Below are positions 35,264 to 43,325 of a stretch of DNA of 64,000 nucleotides, piece after piece. The position numbers and the translations under genes were made by a program. Position 1 is the stretch's first letter; every line of letters begins with the position of its first letter. The DNA is taken from assembly GCA_000719025.1 (NCBI GenBank), contig JODP01000013.1, positions 310,001-374,000 of the forward strand, read 5' to 3'. The stretch comes from Kineosporia aurantiaca JCM 3230. GTDB lineage: Bacteria; Actinomycetota; Actinomycetes; Actinomycetales; Kineosporiaceae. Under the pieces are notes generated by a model, which saw only the letters and a list, made by a program, of their open reading frames with translations, had not been told where the DNA came from and did no database searches.

Positions 35264-37275
35264 CGAAACATCTTTGGATCAGCGGGGGCAGCCGCCGGAC
35301 CCGTGACGCCCTCCGTTCCGGCCTCGATCTGCCCGGCCCGACAATGGTCGTGGATGCCCACCGCAGCCGGCGCGGTCCCTATACGGCCGCCGGGACCTGG
35401 CTGCGGCAACTGGTCCCCACCGCCGTCACCGAGCACCCCGACCTGGTCCGGCGGCACGAGATCGAGATCCTCGCCGCGGCCCCGGAACTGGAGGCCATGG
35501 TCCCCGCCACCCGGGAAACCCTGGCCTCCCTGGCCGTTCCCGCCGAGCGCACCCGGTTCCACACCCGGCTGCGCACCGGCCGGATGGCCCACGGCCTGGC
35601 CGAGTTCCTCCGTGAACTGGCGCGACGATCGGCCGCGCCGCAGGCTCTCGTGCTCGAGAACGTCCACGCGGCCGACGCCACCGACCTCGAGCTCATCGAG
35701 ATCCTGCTCCGGCGGATCGATCCCGACGAGCTCCTGATCGTGGTCGGAAGTTCCGAGCAGTCGCCGCACACCACCCACACCGCCCCGGTCGACCACGAAA
35801 AGTCCAGCATCTCGGCCCGGGACCAGGTCTGGGCCGACGGAACGCTCGACGAATCCGAGGCCTACCACCAGCTCACCGAGAGCCTACGGCAGAAGCTCCA
35901 CGACCAGCGCGCCGCCGAACTCGAAGCCCGGGGCGACCTTTCCCTGCGACTGGGGGCCATCCCGTACCACCGCGAGCGCGGATCCGATCCGGAGAAGGCC
36001 GGCCGGGCATTGGAGGAGGCCGTCGAGATCTGTCATGGAAAAGGCTACTACCACGCCACGATCGAGCTGGCCGAGCGGGGCCGGGCGCTCATCGCCTGGG
36101 ACCAGCCCCGACGCCGGTTCCGGCTGACCGCCGACCTCGCCCAGTCCCTGGCCATCCTCGACCGGGCGGCCGAGGCCGAACAGCTCTACGACGAGATCCG
36201 CCGGCACAGCCTCGACCCGGAGATGCACATGGCCGCGGCCTACGGCACCGCCATGCTCTACACCCGGCACCACACCAGCTCCCGCAAGGACAACGACCGG
36301 GCCCGCGCCTGGATCAACCAGGCGGTGGCGATCGCCTCGCTGCTGCCGACCGGGGCGAACCAGAACTTCCAGGAGGTGTTCATGCGCAACGGCCTGGCCC
36401 TGGTCGAGGTGCACGCCCGGCGTCTGGACCAGGCCCTGCGCCTGGTGAACGACGGGATCGCCACCCTGGACGCGGAACTCGGGCCGGACGAGCAGCGGCT
36501 GCACCGGTCGGTCCTGCGGTTCAACCGGGGTCAGGTGTACGCCGGGCTGGGCCGGATCGAGGCCGCGGTGGCCGACTACACCGAGGTGATCGAGGCCGAT
36601 CCGAACTTCGCCGAGTACTACTTCGACCGGGCCGGGCTGCTGCGTCGGCTGGGCCGCGACGCCGAGGCCCTGGCCGACTACACCACCGCGACCAGGGTCT
36701 CCCCACCCTTCGCCGAGGCCTTCTACAACCGCGGCGACCTGCTGCTGGAACTGGGCGATCCGGAGGCGGCGCGGGCCGATCTGGACCGGGTACTGGACAT
36801 CGATCCGGACTTCACCGACGCCTACGTCAACCGGGCCGGGATCCGCCTCGCCGCCGGTGATCCCGAAGGCGCGCTGCGGGACGCCCGCGACGGGCTGGCC
36901 CGGGACCCGGAGAATCCGCACCTGCTGGCGGTTCTCGGCCAGGCGCACGCCGATCTGGGAGCCGGCGACCAGGCCCGGGCCGCCTTCGACCGGGCCCTGG
37001 CCGATCCCGGTGCCCCGGCCGCCGCCTGGGCCGGCCGCGCCGCGATCCGGTTCGACCGAGGTGATCTGGCCGGAGCCCTGGACGACCTGGACCGAGCCGT
37101 CGGCCTGACTCCGGAGGACGTGGCCGTCCTCTTCAACCGCGCGCTGGTGCTCCGCGAACTCGGCGAGAACGGCCGGGCCCTGGTCGATCTTCGCGAGGCC
37201 CACGCCCTCGCTCCGGACGACGAGGACATCACCCAGGCGCTGGCCGACCCGCGCCTACTGGGAGCGCTCGCATGA
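35260..37275 (+). CDS. TPR protein with degenerate ATPase-like N-terminus
   Basis: The protein is 671 aa from ATG 35260, coupled to the protease gene. Residues 1-190 look like the head of LuxR/STAND-type proteins: RRGPYTAAGTWLRQLVP, HEIEILAAAPELEAMVPATR and a Walker-B-like QALVLENVHAADATDLELI; no proper P-loop (GxxxxGK) is seen. A helical middle follows, then about seven TPR units from residue 418 (FNRGQVYAGLGRIEAAVADY, YFDRAGLLRRLGRDAEALADY). It is likely a scaffold for the peptide, protease or flavin reductase. Similar proteins are common in actinobacteria but poorly known. Confidence 0.75.
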   Translation: MTKHLWISGGSRRTRDALRSGLDLPGPTMVVDAHRSRRGPYTAAGTWLRQLVPTAVTEHPDLVRRHEIEILAAAPELEAMVPATRETLASLAVPAERTRFHTRLRTGRMAHGLAEFLRELARRSAAPQALVLENVHAADATDLELIEILLRRIDPDELLIVVGSSEQSPHTTHTAPVDHEKSSISARDQVWADGTLDESEAYHQLTESLRQKLHDQRAAELEARGDLSLRLGAIPYHRERGSDPEKAGRALEEAVEICHGKGYYHATIELAERGRALIAWDQPRRRFRLTADLAQSLAILDRAAEAEQLYDEIRRHSLDPEMHMAAAYGTAMLYTRHHTSSRKDNDRARAWINQAVAIASLLPTGANQNFQEVFMRNGLALVEVHARRLDQALRLVNDGIATLDAELGPDEQRLHRSVLRFNRGQVYAGLGRIEAAVADYTEVIEADPNFAEYYFDRAGLLRRLGRDAEALADYTTATRVSPPFAEAFYNRGDLLLELGDPEAARADLDRVLDIDPDFTDAYVNRAGIRLAAGDPEGALRDARDGLARDPENPHLLAVLGQAHADLGAGDQARAAFDRALADPGAPAAAWAGRAAIRFDRGDLAGALDDLDRAVGLTPEDVAVLFNRALVLRELGENGRALVDLREAHALAPDDEDITQALADPRLLGALA

Positions 37276-37751
37276 CCGTCATCGGCGCGGCCCCCCGGCC
37301 CGCCGGTGCCTTGCGAAACACCCTGGCGCGCTTCGCCACCGGGGTCGCCGTCGTCACCACCACTCGCGGCGACGGTACTCCCGCCGGCGTAACAGTCAAT
37401 TCCTTTACCTCGGTCGGTCTCGACCCGCCGTTCGTGCTCTGGTGCCTGGGCCGGACCTCGTCCACCCTTCCCGCCTTCGCCGGCAACCCGGTGCACGTGA
37501 TCAACATCCTTTCCGCCGACCAGGAATCGGTAGCCCGTCAGTTCACCTCGGCGGGAGACCGGTTCGCCGGGATCGGGCTCACCGCGGCCGATCCGCCGGT
37601 TCTCGCCGGCACGGCGGCCCACCTGGTCTGCCGGGTCCGCGAGACCCACGACGGAGGCGACCACGTGATCGTCCTGAGCGAGGTGCTGACCCACCGGGCC
37701 GCGTCCGCTCGTCCCCTGCTCTTCCTCGATGGGCGCTACACCAGCACCTAG
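37272..37751 (+). CDS. Flavin reductase (HpaC/DIM6 type)
   Basis: The 159-aa protein has the FMN-binding split-barrel signatures FATGVAVVTT, GVTVNSFTSVGLDPPFVLWCL and AGDRFAGI. Such enzymes reduce FMN or FAD with NAD(P)H and hand it to a flavin-dependent oxygenase or other enzyme. ATG 37272 overlaps the TPR stop, placing it in the peptide operon. No acceptor flavoenzyme is encoded nearby, so its client is unknown; it might act on the peptide itself or serve an enzyme elsewhere. Confidence 0.9.
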   Translation: MTVIGAAPRPAGALRNTLARFATGVAVVTTTRGDGTPAGVTVNSFTSVGLDPPFVLWCLGRTSSTLPAFAGNPVHVINILSADQESVARQFTSAGDRFAGIGLTAADPPVLAGTAAHLVCRVRETHDGGDHVIVLSEVLTHRAASARPLLFLDGRYTST

Positions 37752-37768
37752 GGCTGTCACCTCCGCAG

Positions 37769-37822
37769 CGCACGACGCACCATGGCTGGAGCGCAACCTC
37801 CAGACCGTCACACCGTCGTGCG
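37769..37822 (+). promoter_or_regulatory. Nested inverted repeats in the lactate permease leader
   Basis: Outer arms CGCACGACG (37769-37777) and CGTCGTGCG (37814-37822) enclose inner arms CTGGAG (37786-37791) and CTCCAG (37798-37803). The structure ends seven bases before the ribosome site of the permease. It may be a terminator for the peptide operon or an RNA control element. Confidence 0.4.
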
Positions 37823-37838
37823 TCTCCCGGAGGCATTC

Positions 37839-39482
37839 ATGTACCGACAGGAACTCCATCCCCTGGGCGGAAGTCTCGCCTGGTCGGCCCTCTTCGCCGC
37901 GCTTCCCCTGCTGACCCTGTTCGTGCTGCTCGGCGTCTTCCGGGTGCGGGCCTGGCTGGCCGCGATCAGCGGGCTCGGGCTGGCCCTGGTCATTGCCCTG
38001 CTGGTCTGGTCGATGCCGGTCGGCCAGGCCTTCCTGGCCGCCACCGAGGGGGCCGCGTTCGGCCTGTTCCCGGTGCTGTGGATCGTGGTCAACGCCATCT
38101 GGGTCTACCAGCTGACCCGCCGCTCCGGGCACTTCGACATCCTCCAGCGGACCTTCGCCGGGATCAGCCCGGACCGCCGGATCCAGGGCGTGATCATCGC
38201 GTTCTGCTTCGGCGCGCTGCTCGAGGCGCTCGCCGGATTCGGCGCCCCGGTGGCGATCTGCTCGGTGATGTTGCTGGCCATCGGCCTGAGCCCGATCAAG
38301 GCGGCGACCACCGCGCTGGTCGCCAACACCGCCCCGGTCGCCTACGGCGCGGTCGCGACCCCGGTCATCACCCTGGCCCAGGTCTCCGGGCTGCCGCTGC
38401 GCGACATCAGCGCGATGACCGGCCGCCAGGTCCCGTTCCTGGCCCTGATCGTGCCGTTCCTGCTGCTCTACCTGCTGGACGACCGCCGGGGCCTGCGCGA
38501 GGTCTGGCCCCTGGCCGGCGTGGTCGCGGTCAGCTTCGCGGTCACCCAGTTCGCCATCTCGAACTACGGCCCGGTCGAGCTCAGCGACATCGGGGCCGCC
38601 CTGGTCTCGGCCGGGGCCGCGCTGGTCTTCCTGCGCGCCTGGTCACCTTTGCCAATGGATGCCGAACAGGACGAACGTCAAAGGGTCACCGCAACCGGCG
38701 GTCAGGGACCGATTGAGGACGATCAGAAGGACGTTGCGGACACCCGTCGCGAGCAGTACCGGGCCTTCGCGCCCTACCTCATCGTCATCGTCCTGTTCAG
38801 CATCGTCGCCATCCCCGCCGTCAAGAAACAGCTTTCGCAGACCACGGTGACCTTCGGCTGGCCCGGGCTGGACATCACCAGGGCCGACGGCTCCGAACTG
38901 GCCCTGACCACCTTCAAGTTCGACTGGCTGATCTCCGGCGGCACCGTCCTGCTGCTGACCGGGCTGCTCACCGGTCTGGTGCTGCGGCTGCGCCCGGTCG
39001 ACTGGGCCCGCTGCTACGCCGCGGTCCTGGTCCAGCTGCGGGCGGCGATCCTGACCGTGGTGGCCGTGCTGGCGCTGGCCTACGTGATGAACACGTCCGG
39101 CATGACCGTGACGCTGGCCGCCTGGCTGGCCGGGGCCGGTGGGTTCTTCGCCCTGCTGTCGCCCCTGCTCGGCTGGTTCGGCACGGCCGTCACCGGTTCC
39201 GACACGTCCTCGAACTCGTTGTTCGGTGCCCTGCAGGTGAGTGCCGCGGCGCAGACCGGCCTGGACCCGACCCTGCTGGCCGCCGCGAACGGGTCCGGCG
39301 GGGTGCTCGGCAAGATGGTCAGCCCGCAGAACCTGGCGATCGGGGCCAGCGCGGTCGGGATGGCCGGACGCGAGGGCGAGCTGTTCCGGGCGGTGCTGCG
39401 CGCCACCGTGATCCTGCTTCCGGTGATCTGTCTCATCGTCGTCCTCCAGGCCTCCCCGGTGCTGTCCTGGATGGTTCCCTGA
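37839..39482 (+). CDS. lctP: L-lactate permease (LctP family)
   Basis: This 547-aa protein has about 12-14 helices and the family signatures EALAGFGAPVAICSVMLL, TALVANTAPVAYGAV and TGSDTSSNSLFGALQ. It moves lactate (or glycolate) with protons. ATG 37839 has CGGAGG seven bases upstream. A charged loop of about 40 residues (DAEQDERQRVTATGG) lies in the middle. The fucose-type pathway downstream ends in lactate, so import or release of lactate would fit. A three-copy tandem repeat begins at the stop. Confidence 0.93.
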   Translation: MYRQELHPLGGSLAWSALFAALPLLTLFVLLGVFRVRAWLAAISGLGLALVIALLVWSMPVGQAFLAATEGAAFGLFPVLWIVVNAIWVYQLTRRSGHFDILQRTFAGISPDRRIQGVIIAFCFGALLEALAGFGAPVAICSVMLLAIGLSPIKAATTALVANTAPVAYGAVATPVITLAQVSGLPLRDISAMTGRQVPFLALIVPFLLLYLLDDRRGLREVWPLAGVVAVSFAVTQFAISNYGPVELSDIGAALVSAGAALVFLRAWSPLPMDAEQDERQRVTATGGQGPIEDDQKDVADTRREQYRAFAPYLIVIVLFSIVAIPAVKKQLSQTTVTFGWPGLDITRADGSELALTTFKFDWLISGGTVLLLTGLLTGLVLRLRPVDWARCYAAVLVQLRAAILTVVAVLALAYVMNTSGMTVTLAAWLAGAGGFFALLSPLLGWFGTAVTGSDTSSNSLFGALQVSAAAQTGLDPTLLAAANGSGGVLGKMVSPQNLAIGASAVGMAGREGELFRAVLRATVILLPVICLIVVLQASPVLSWMVP

Positions 39483-39517
39483 GAGAATTTCCCTGAGAGA
39501 ATTTCCCTGAGAGAATT
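39477..39517. repeat. Three tandem copies of CCCTGAGAGAATTT
   Basis: Copies at 39477-39490, 39491-39504 and 39505-39517 (last lacks one T). The first supplies the TGA stop of the permease; the last runs into the GAGG ribosome site of the next gene. Confidence 0.9.
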
Positions 39518-39523
39518 GAGGAC

Positions 39524-40000
39524 GTGAGTGGTGACGTCACGATTCAGCGCGTGTTCCCGGACGACTGGCAGCTGTTCGCCCGGGTGAGGCTCGCGGCGTT
39601 GCGTGAGGCCCCCCAGGCCTTCGCCAGCCGATACGAAACCTGGGCCGAGGCGCCCGAAGACCAGTGGCGGATGCGTCTGACCACGGTTGCGGCCAACTGG
39701 GTGGCCGTGCGGGACGAGCAGGGGGTCGGGCTGATCGGCGGTTCGCTGCCCGAGCCGGACCAGGCCGATCTGATCTCCATGTGGGTCTGCCCCGCCGTCC
39801 GCGGTCAGGGCGTGAGCGATCTGCTGGTGCAGACCATGCTGGAGTGGGCCCGGTCCCAGCCCGGCCTGAAGCGGGTCGAACTGGAGGTGTTCGAGCACAA
39901 CCGAGCAGCGCAGAACCTTTACCAGCGGCACGGTTTCGCCTTCACCACGGCGGAGACCGGCGACCCGGAGAACGAACTCCGCATGGCCCTGACGCTTTAG
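39524..40000 (+). CDS. GNAT-family N-acetyltransferase
   Basis: The 158-aa protein has the acetyl-CoA motif VCPAVRGQGVSDLLVQTMLEWA and the C-terminal NRAAQNLYQRHGFAFT block of GNAT enzymes. GTG 39524 follows TTGAGGAC. It may acetylate a small amine or a protein; the target is unknown. It ends two bases from the convergent GntR gene. Confidence 0.9.
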   Translation: MSGDVTIQRVFPDDWQLFARVRLAALREAPQAFASRYETWAEAPEDQWRMRLTTVAANWVAVRDEQGVGLIGGSLPEPDQADLISMWVCPAVRGQGVSDLLVQTMLEWARSQPGLKRVELEVFEHNRAAQNLYQRHGFAFTTAETGDPENELRMALTL

Positions 40001-40002
40001 AC

Positions 40003-40662
40003 CTACCGGTCCAACTCCGCCGGCGTCGAGGCCGAGTGCCGGCCGAACTCGCTGACCGCCTTCTCGACGTCACCGGCGTCCAAAAGCTCCAAAAGATCTT
40101 CGTGCCACTGCGCCGTCCGCCCCAGATCCCCGAGATGGAACGGATCCCCGATCACGCCCAGCAGGTAGAAACTCGATTCCAGCACCGTCCAGGCCCGCAG
40201 AAGATAGGCATTGCCGCCCGCCTCCACCACGTGCCGGTGGAACGCCAGATCGGCCTCCCGCAGGGCGAAGGCGTCATCTGCCGCGGCCGCCGCCCGCATC
40301 GCCCCGACATCGGCGGCCAAGAGCTGATGCGCCGAAGAGGACCAGGATTCAAGCGCCTGCCGCGCGGCCTCGGCCTCGAGCACGGCGCGCACCCGGCGAG
40401 CGGCCGCGGCCTCCTCCTCGGAGATCTCGGCCACGTAGTTACCCCGCCGAGCCTGATAGACCGCCAGCCCCTCGTGGACGAGCCGCTTCACCGCGTCCCG
40501 CACCGGCGCCTGGCTCACTCCGAGCCGCCGGGCGATCTCCGACTCCACCAAGCGCTGACCGGGCGCCAGTTCACCGCGCACGATGGATCCGCGCAGATGA
40601 CGATGGACCTGGTCGGAGAGCAGTTCGGTGTTCATCCGGACTTCGGGCGGGTCTGCGGTCAC
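40003..40662 (-). CDS. GntR-family regulator (FCD type), likely repressor of the FAH-SDR operon
   Basis: The protein is 219 aa from GTG 40662 (AGGAGG nine bases upstream) or ATG 40635. The winged-helix N-terminus reads RLVESEIARRLGVSQAPVRDAVKRLVHEGL and is followed by an FCD ligand domain with the metal-binding histidines in FHRHVVEAGGN and QWHEDLL. It diverges from the FAH gene across a gap with a consensus promoter and a 20-bp palindrome, so it most likely represses that operon in response to a sugar acid. Confidence 0.9.
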   Translation of the reverse strand: MTADPPEVRMNTELLSDQVHRHLRGSIVRGELAPGQRLVESEIARRLGVSQAPVRDAVKRLVHEGLAVYQARRGNYVAEISEEEAAAARRVRAVLEAEAARQALESWSSSAHQLLAADVGAMRAAAAADDAFALREADLAFHRHVVEAGGNAYLLRAWTVLESSFYLLGVIGDPFHLGDLGRTAQWHEDLLELLDAGDVEKAVSEFGRHSASTPAELDR

Positions 40663-40692
40663 GGGGATGGTCCTCCTGATCGGGCTCAGCCG

Positions 40693-40741
40693 TTGACAGT
40701 CTAGGCGGGGCTTCTTAGATTCTCGACTATCGATAGTCGAG
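40693..40741 (+). promoter_or_regulatory. Consensus promoter with 20-bp operator for the sugar-acid operon
   Basis: TTGACA (40693-40698), a 17-base spacer and TAGATT (40716-40721) form a near-ideal sigma-70-type promoter. It is followed at once by the perfect palindrome CTCGACTATCGATAGTCGAG (40722-40741), covering the start point. A FCD-type GntR protein is encoded next door. Confidence 0.8.
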
Positions 40742-40759
40742 CAAGGGAGCCTTACTGTC

Positions 40760-41602
40760 ATGCGACTGCTGCGCATCGGCCCACCCGACGAGGAACGACC
40801 GGCCGCCCTGGACGACGACGATCGCCTGCACGACCTGACCGGGGTCGTCGCCGATCTGGTTCCCACGCCGGAGAATCTCGAGGCCATCCGCGAGGCCGTG
40901 ACCTCCGGCCGGCTCCCCACCCCGCAGGCCGGCCAGCGGGTCGGCGCCCCGATCCCCCGGCCCGGCAAGATCGTCTGCATCGGCCTGAACTACCGCGACC
41001 ACGCCGCCGAGACCGGCGCCGCGATCCCGGCCGAGCCGGTGGTGTTCATGAAGGCCCCGGACACCGTGATCGGCCCGGAGGACACCGTGCTGGTGCCGCG
41101 GGACTCGGTGAAGACCGACTGGGAGGTCGAACTGGCGGTGGTGATCGGCCGCCGCGCGCGCTATCTCGACTCGGCCGAAGAGGGTCTGGCCTGCGTCGGC
41201 GGGTACGCGATCGCGCACGACGTGTCCGAGCGGGAGTTCCAGATCGAGCGCGGCGGGCAGTGGGACAAGGGCAAGAACTGCGAGACCTTCAACCCGTTCG
41301 GCCCGTGGATCGTGCCGGCCGACGAGATCGCCGACCCGCAGAACCTGACCCTGAAGCTCTGGGTCAACGGCGAACTGAAGCAGGACGGCAAGACCTCGGA
41401 CATGATCTTCGGGGTCGGCGAGGTGATCCGCTATCTCAGCCGGTTCATGGTGCTCCAGCCCGGTGACGTGATCAACACCGGCACCCCGGCCGGGGTGGCG
41501 CTCGGTCAGCCCGAGCCCAAGCCCTACCTGCGGGCGGGCGACGTGGTGGAACTCGAGATCGAGGGTCTCGGCCGGCAGCGACAGGTCTTGGAGCAGGCAT
41601 GA
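40760..41602 (+). CDS. Fumarylacetoacetate hydrolase family; probable 2,4-diketo-3-deoxy-L-fuconate hydrolase
   Basis: The 280-aa enzyme has the FAH fold with GLNYRDHAAETG, FMKAPDTVIGPED, TDWEVELAVVIG and INTGTPAGVALGQ. In the oxidative L-fucose route the family splits 2,4-diketo-3-deoxy-L-fuconate into pyruvate and L-lactate. The role is inferred from the neighbouring dehydrogenase, dehydratase, lactonase and aldose dehydrogenase. ATG 40760 is preceded by AAGGGAG. The stop overlaps the SDR start (ATGA). Confidence 0.87.
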   Translation: MRLLRIGPPDEERPAALDDDDRLHDLTGVVADLVPTPENLEAIREAVTSGRLPTPQAGQRVGAPIPRPGKIVCIGLNYRDHAAETGAAIPAEPVVFMKAPDTVIGPEDTVLVPRDSVKTDWEVELAVVIGRRARYLDSAEEGLACVGGYAIAHDVSEREFQIERGGQWDKGKNCETFNPFGPWIVPADEIADPQNLTLKLWVNGELKQDGKTSDMIFGVGEVIRYLSRFMVLQPGDVINTGTPAGVALGQPEPKPYLRAGDVVELEIEGLGRQRQVLEQA

Positions 41603-42345
41603 GCGAATACGAAGGTTTCCGGGCGATCGTCACCGGCGGAGCGTCCGGCATCGGGCAGGCCACCGTGCTCGAACTACAGGCGCGGGGGGCCAAAGTCGCC
41701 GCGCTGGACCTGAATCCGGGCTCGGACGCGGGAATCACCCAGATCACCTGCGACGTGTCGGACGCGGAATCGGTCAGTCAGGCGGTCCAGCAGGCGGCCG
41801 AGATCCTCGGCGGCATCGACATCGTCGTGAACAACGCCGGTATCGGGGCCCGCGGCACGATCGAGGACACGCCGGACGACGTCTTCCTGTCCTTGTTCGA
41901 CGTGAACGTGCTGGGCGCCGTGCGGGTCACCCGGGCCGCCCTCCCCTTCCTGCGGCAGTCCGACGCCCCGGCCGTGGTGAACACCTGCTCGATCGCGGCC
42001 TGGACCGGGCTTCAGCAGCGCGCCGCCTACAGCACGTCGAAGGGCGCCCTGCAGGCCCTGACCCTGGCCATGGCCAGTGACCACGTGCGCGAGGGCATCC
42101 GGGTCAACGCGGTGATGCCGGGTACCGCCGCAACCCCCTGGGTGCAGCGGCTTCTCGACAGTGCGACCGACCCGGCGGCGGAACGGGCGGCCCTGGACGC
42201 GCGCCAGCCCCTGGGCCGACTGGTCGAGGCCGACGAGGTGGCCACCGCGATCTGCTACCTGGCCAGCCCGCGCTCCGGCTCCACCACCGGCGCCCTCCTG
42301 GCCGTCGACGGCGGCTCCCACGGCCTCCTCCCCATCCCCAAATAA
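41599..42345 (+). CDS. Short-chain dehydrogenase; probable 2-keto-3-deoxy-L-fuconate dehydrogenase
   Basis: The 248-aa protein is a classical SDR: TGGASGIG cofactor loop at 12-19, NNAG near 78-81, S131, and Y144-S-T-S-K148. The C-terminus (STTGALLAVDGGSHGLLP) is usual. Coupled to the FAH hydrolase, it probably oxidises 2-keto-3-deoxy-L-fuconate at C4 with NAD, the step just before cleavage. Substrate is inferred from context. Confidence 0.87.
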   Translation: MSEYEGFRAIVTGGASGIGQATVLELQARGAKVAALDLNPGSDAGITQITCDVSDAESVSQAVQQAAEILGGIDIVVNNAGIGARGTIEDTPDDVFLSLFDVNVLGAVRVTRAALPFLRQSDAPAVVNTCSIAAWTGLQQRAAYSTSKGALQALTLAMASDHVREGIRVNAVMPGTAATPWVQRLLDSATDPAAERAALDARQPLGRLVEADEVATAICYLASPRSGSTTGALLAVDGGSHGLLPIPK

Positions 42346-42363
42346 CCCTCGTACCCCAGTTCT

Positions 42364-42439
42364 CCCCCGTGATCATGGACTTTTCATCCGGAGAAAAAGT
42401 CCATGATCACGGGGAAAGAAGTCCATGATCACGAAGGGG
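42364..42439. repeat. CCCCGTGATCATG repeat, second locus, forming a terminator-like hairpin
   Basis: One direct and one inverted copy give a perfect 20-bp stem (42365-42384 and 42395-42414) with a 10-base loop; a third inverted copy is at 42421-42439. It lies between the convergent SDR and GntR genes. The TTTT/AAAA inside the stem end resembles a terminator. Confidence 0.85.
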
Positions 42440-43171
42440 TCAGGGGCGGGGGCGGCGGCGGGACCAGGCGTCGGCGATGTGGTTGGTCATCGCCTCGGAC
42501 GCGGACTCCGCGTCGCCCGCCTCGATCGCCTCGAGCACGGCCAGGTGCTGGGCGTTGGACAGTTCGCAGTCCGCCCGGCTGGGGTGCCCGACGTACCGCA
42601 GGCTGGTCCGGGCCTCGGCGTGCACGGTGCGAACGATGGCCCGGGCCAATCGGTTTCCGGAGGCCAGCATCACCCGCTCGTGGAACTCCACGTCCGTGTC
42701 CGCGAAAGCCACCGCATCGGCGACCTGTGCCGCCATGGCCGTCCACGCGTCCCTAATCGAAACCTTCTGCTCCATCGTGCCCAGGGCGGCCGCCTGGCCG
42801 GCCATCTGCGACTCCAGCGCCGAGCGCACCGAGACCAGCTGGTCGAGCACCGCCAGCTGGTCGTCGTGCCGGACGATCGCGGCCAGCACCATCGGGTCGA
42901 GCAGGTTCCACGCATCCTGCCCGAGCACCGTGGTGCCCAGCCCCTGCCGGGCCTTGACCAGGCCCTTCTCCTCCAGCGTCTTCACCGCCTCGCGGATCAC
43001 GGTTCGGCTGACCCCGAACTCCGCGCACAGGGCGGGCTCGTTCGGCAGCGTGCTGCCTTCGGGCAGGTCGCCCGAGACCACGCCGTCGAGCAGGCTCTCG
43101 ACCACCACGTCGGCCAGCCGGGCCGGGCGTCGGAGGGTCGGCCCCGGGGTCAGGGGTGCGGGGGAGGTCAT
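42440..43171 (-). CDS. GntR-family regulator (FCD type), likely controls the ABC-sugar operon
   Basis: The protein is 243 aa from ATG 43171 (MTSPAPLTPG). The DNA-binding part reads LPNEPALCAEFGVSRTVIREAVKTLEEKGL, followed by an FCD domain with EFHERVMLASGN and NAQHLAVLEAI. It diverges from the ABC importer operon; the gap holds a promoter with a CATACGTCATACG repeat that may be its operator. It is not closely similar to the first GntR protein. Confidence 0.9.
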   Translation of the reverse strand: MTSPAPLTPGPTLRRPARLADVVVESLLDGVVSGDLPEGSTLPNEPALCAEFGVSRTVIREAVKTLEEKGLVKARQGLGTTVLGQDAWNLLDPMVLAAIVRHDDQLAVLDQLVSVRSALESQMAGQAAALGTMEQKVSIRDAWTAMAAQVADAVAFADTDVEFHERVMLASGNRLARAIVRTVHAEARTSLRYVGHPSRADCELSNAQHLAVLEAIEAGDAESASEAMTNHIADAWSRRRPRP

Positions 43172-43197
43172 CCAAAAAAGGTACTCCACGCGCAGCC

Positions 43198-43226
43198 TTG
43201 ACGGCATACGTCATACGAATTACGTT
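43198..43226 (+). promoter_or_regulatory. Promoter of the sugar import operon with operator-like repeat
   Basis: TTGACG (43198-43203), 17 bases, TACGTT (43221-43226). The spacer contains the direct repeat CATACGTCATACG. A repressor bound here would block RNA polymerase. Confidence 0.6.
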
Positions 43227-43325
43227 TCTTGCACCCTTACTCGACCGGCCCCTGACGCCAGGTCCTGCGCCACCTACGTTTGACTGCCTGACCGGCGAAG
43301 ATGCCGGAACACGAGAGGTCAGCCC

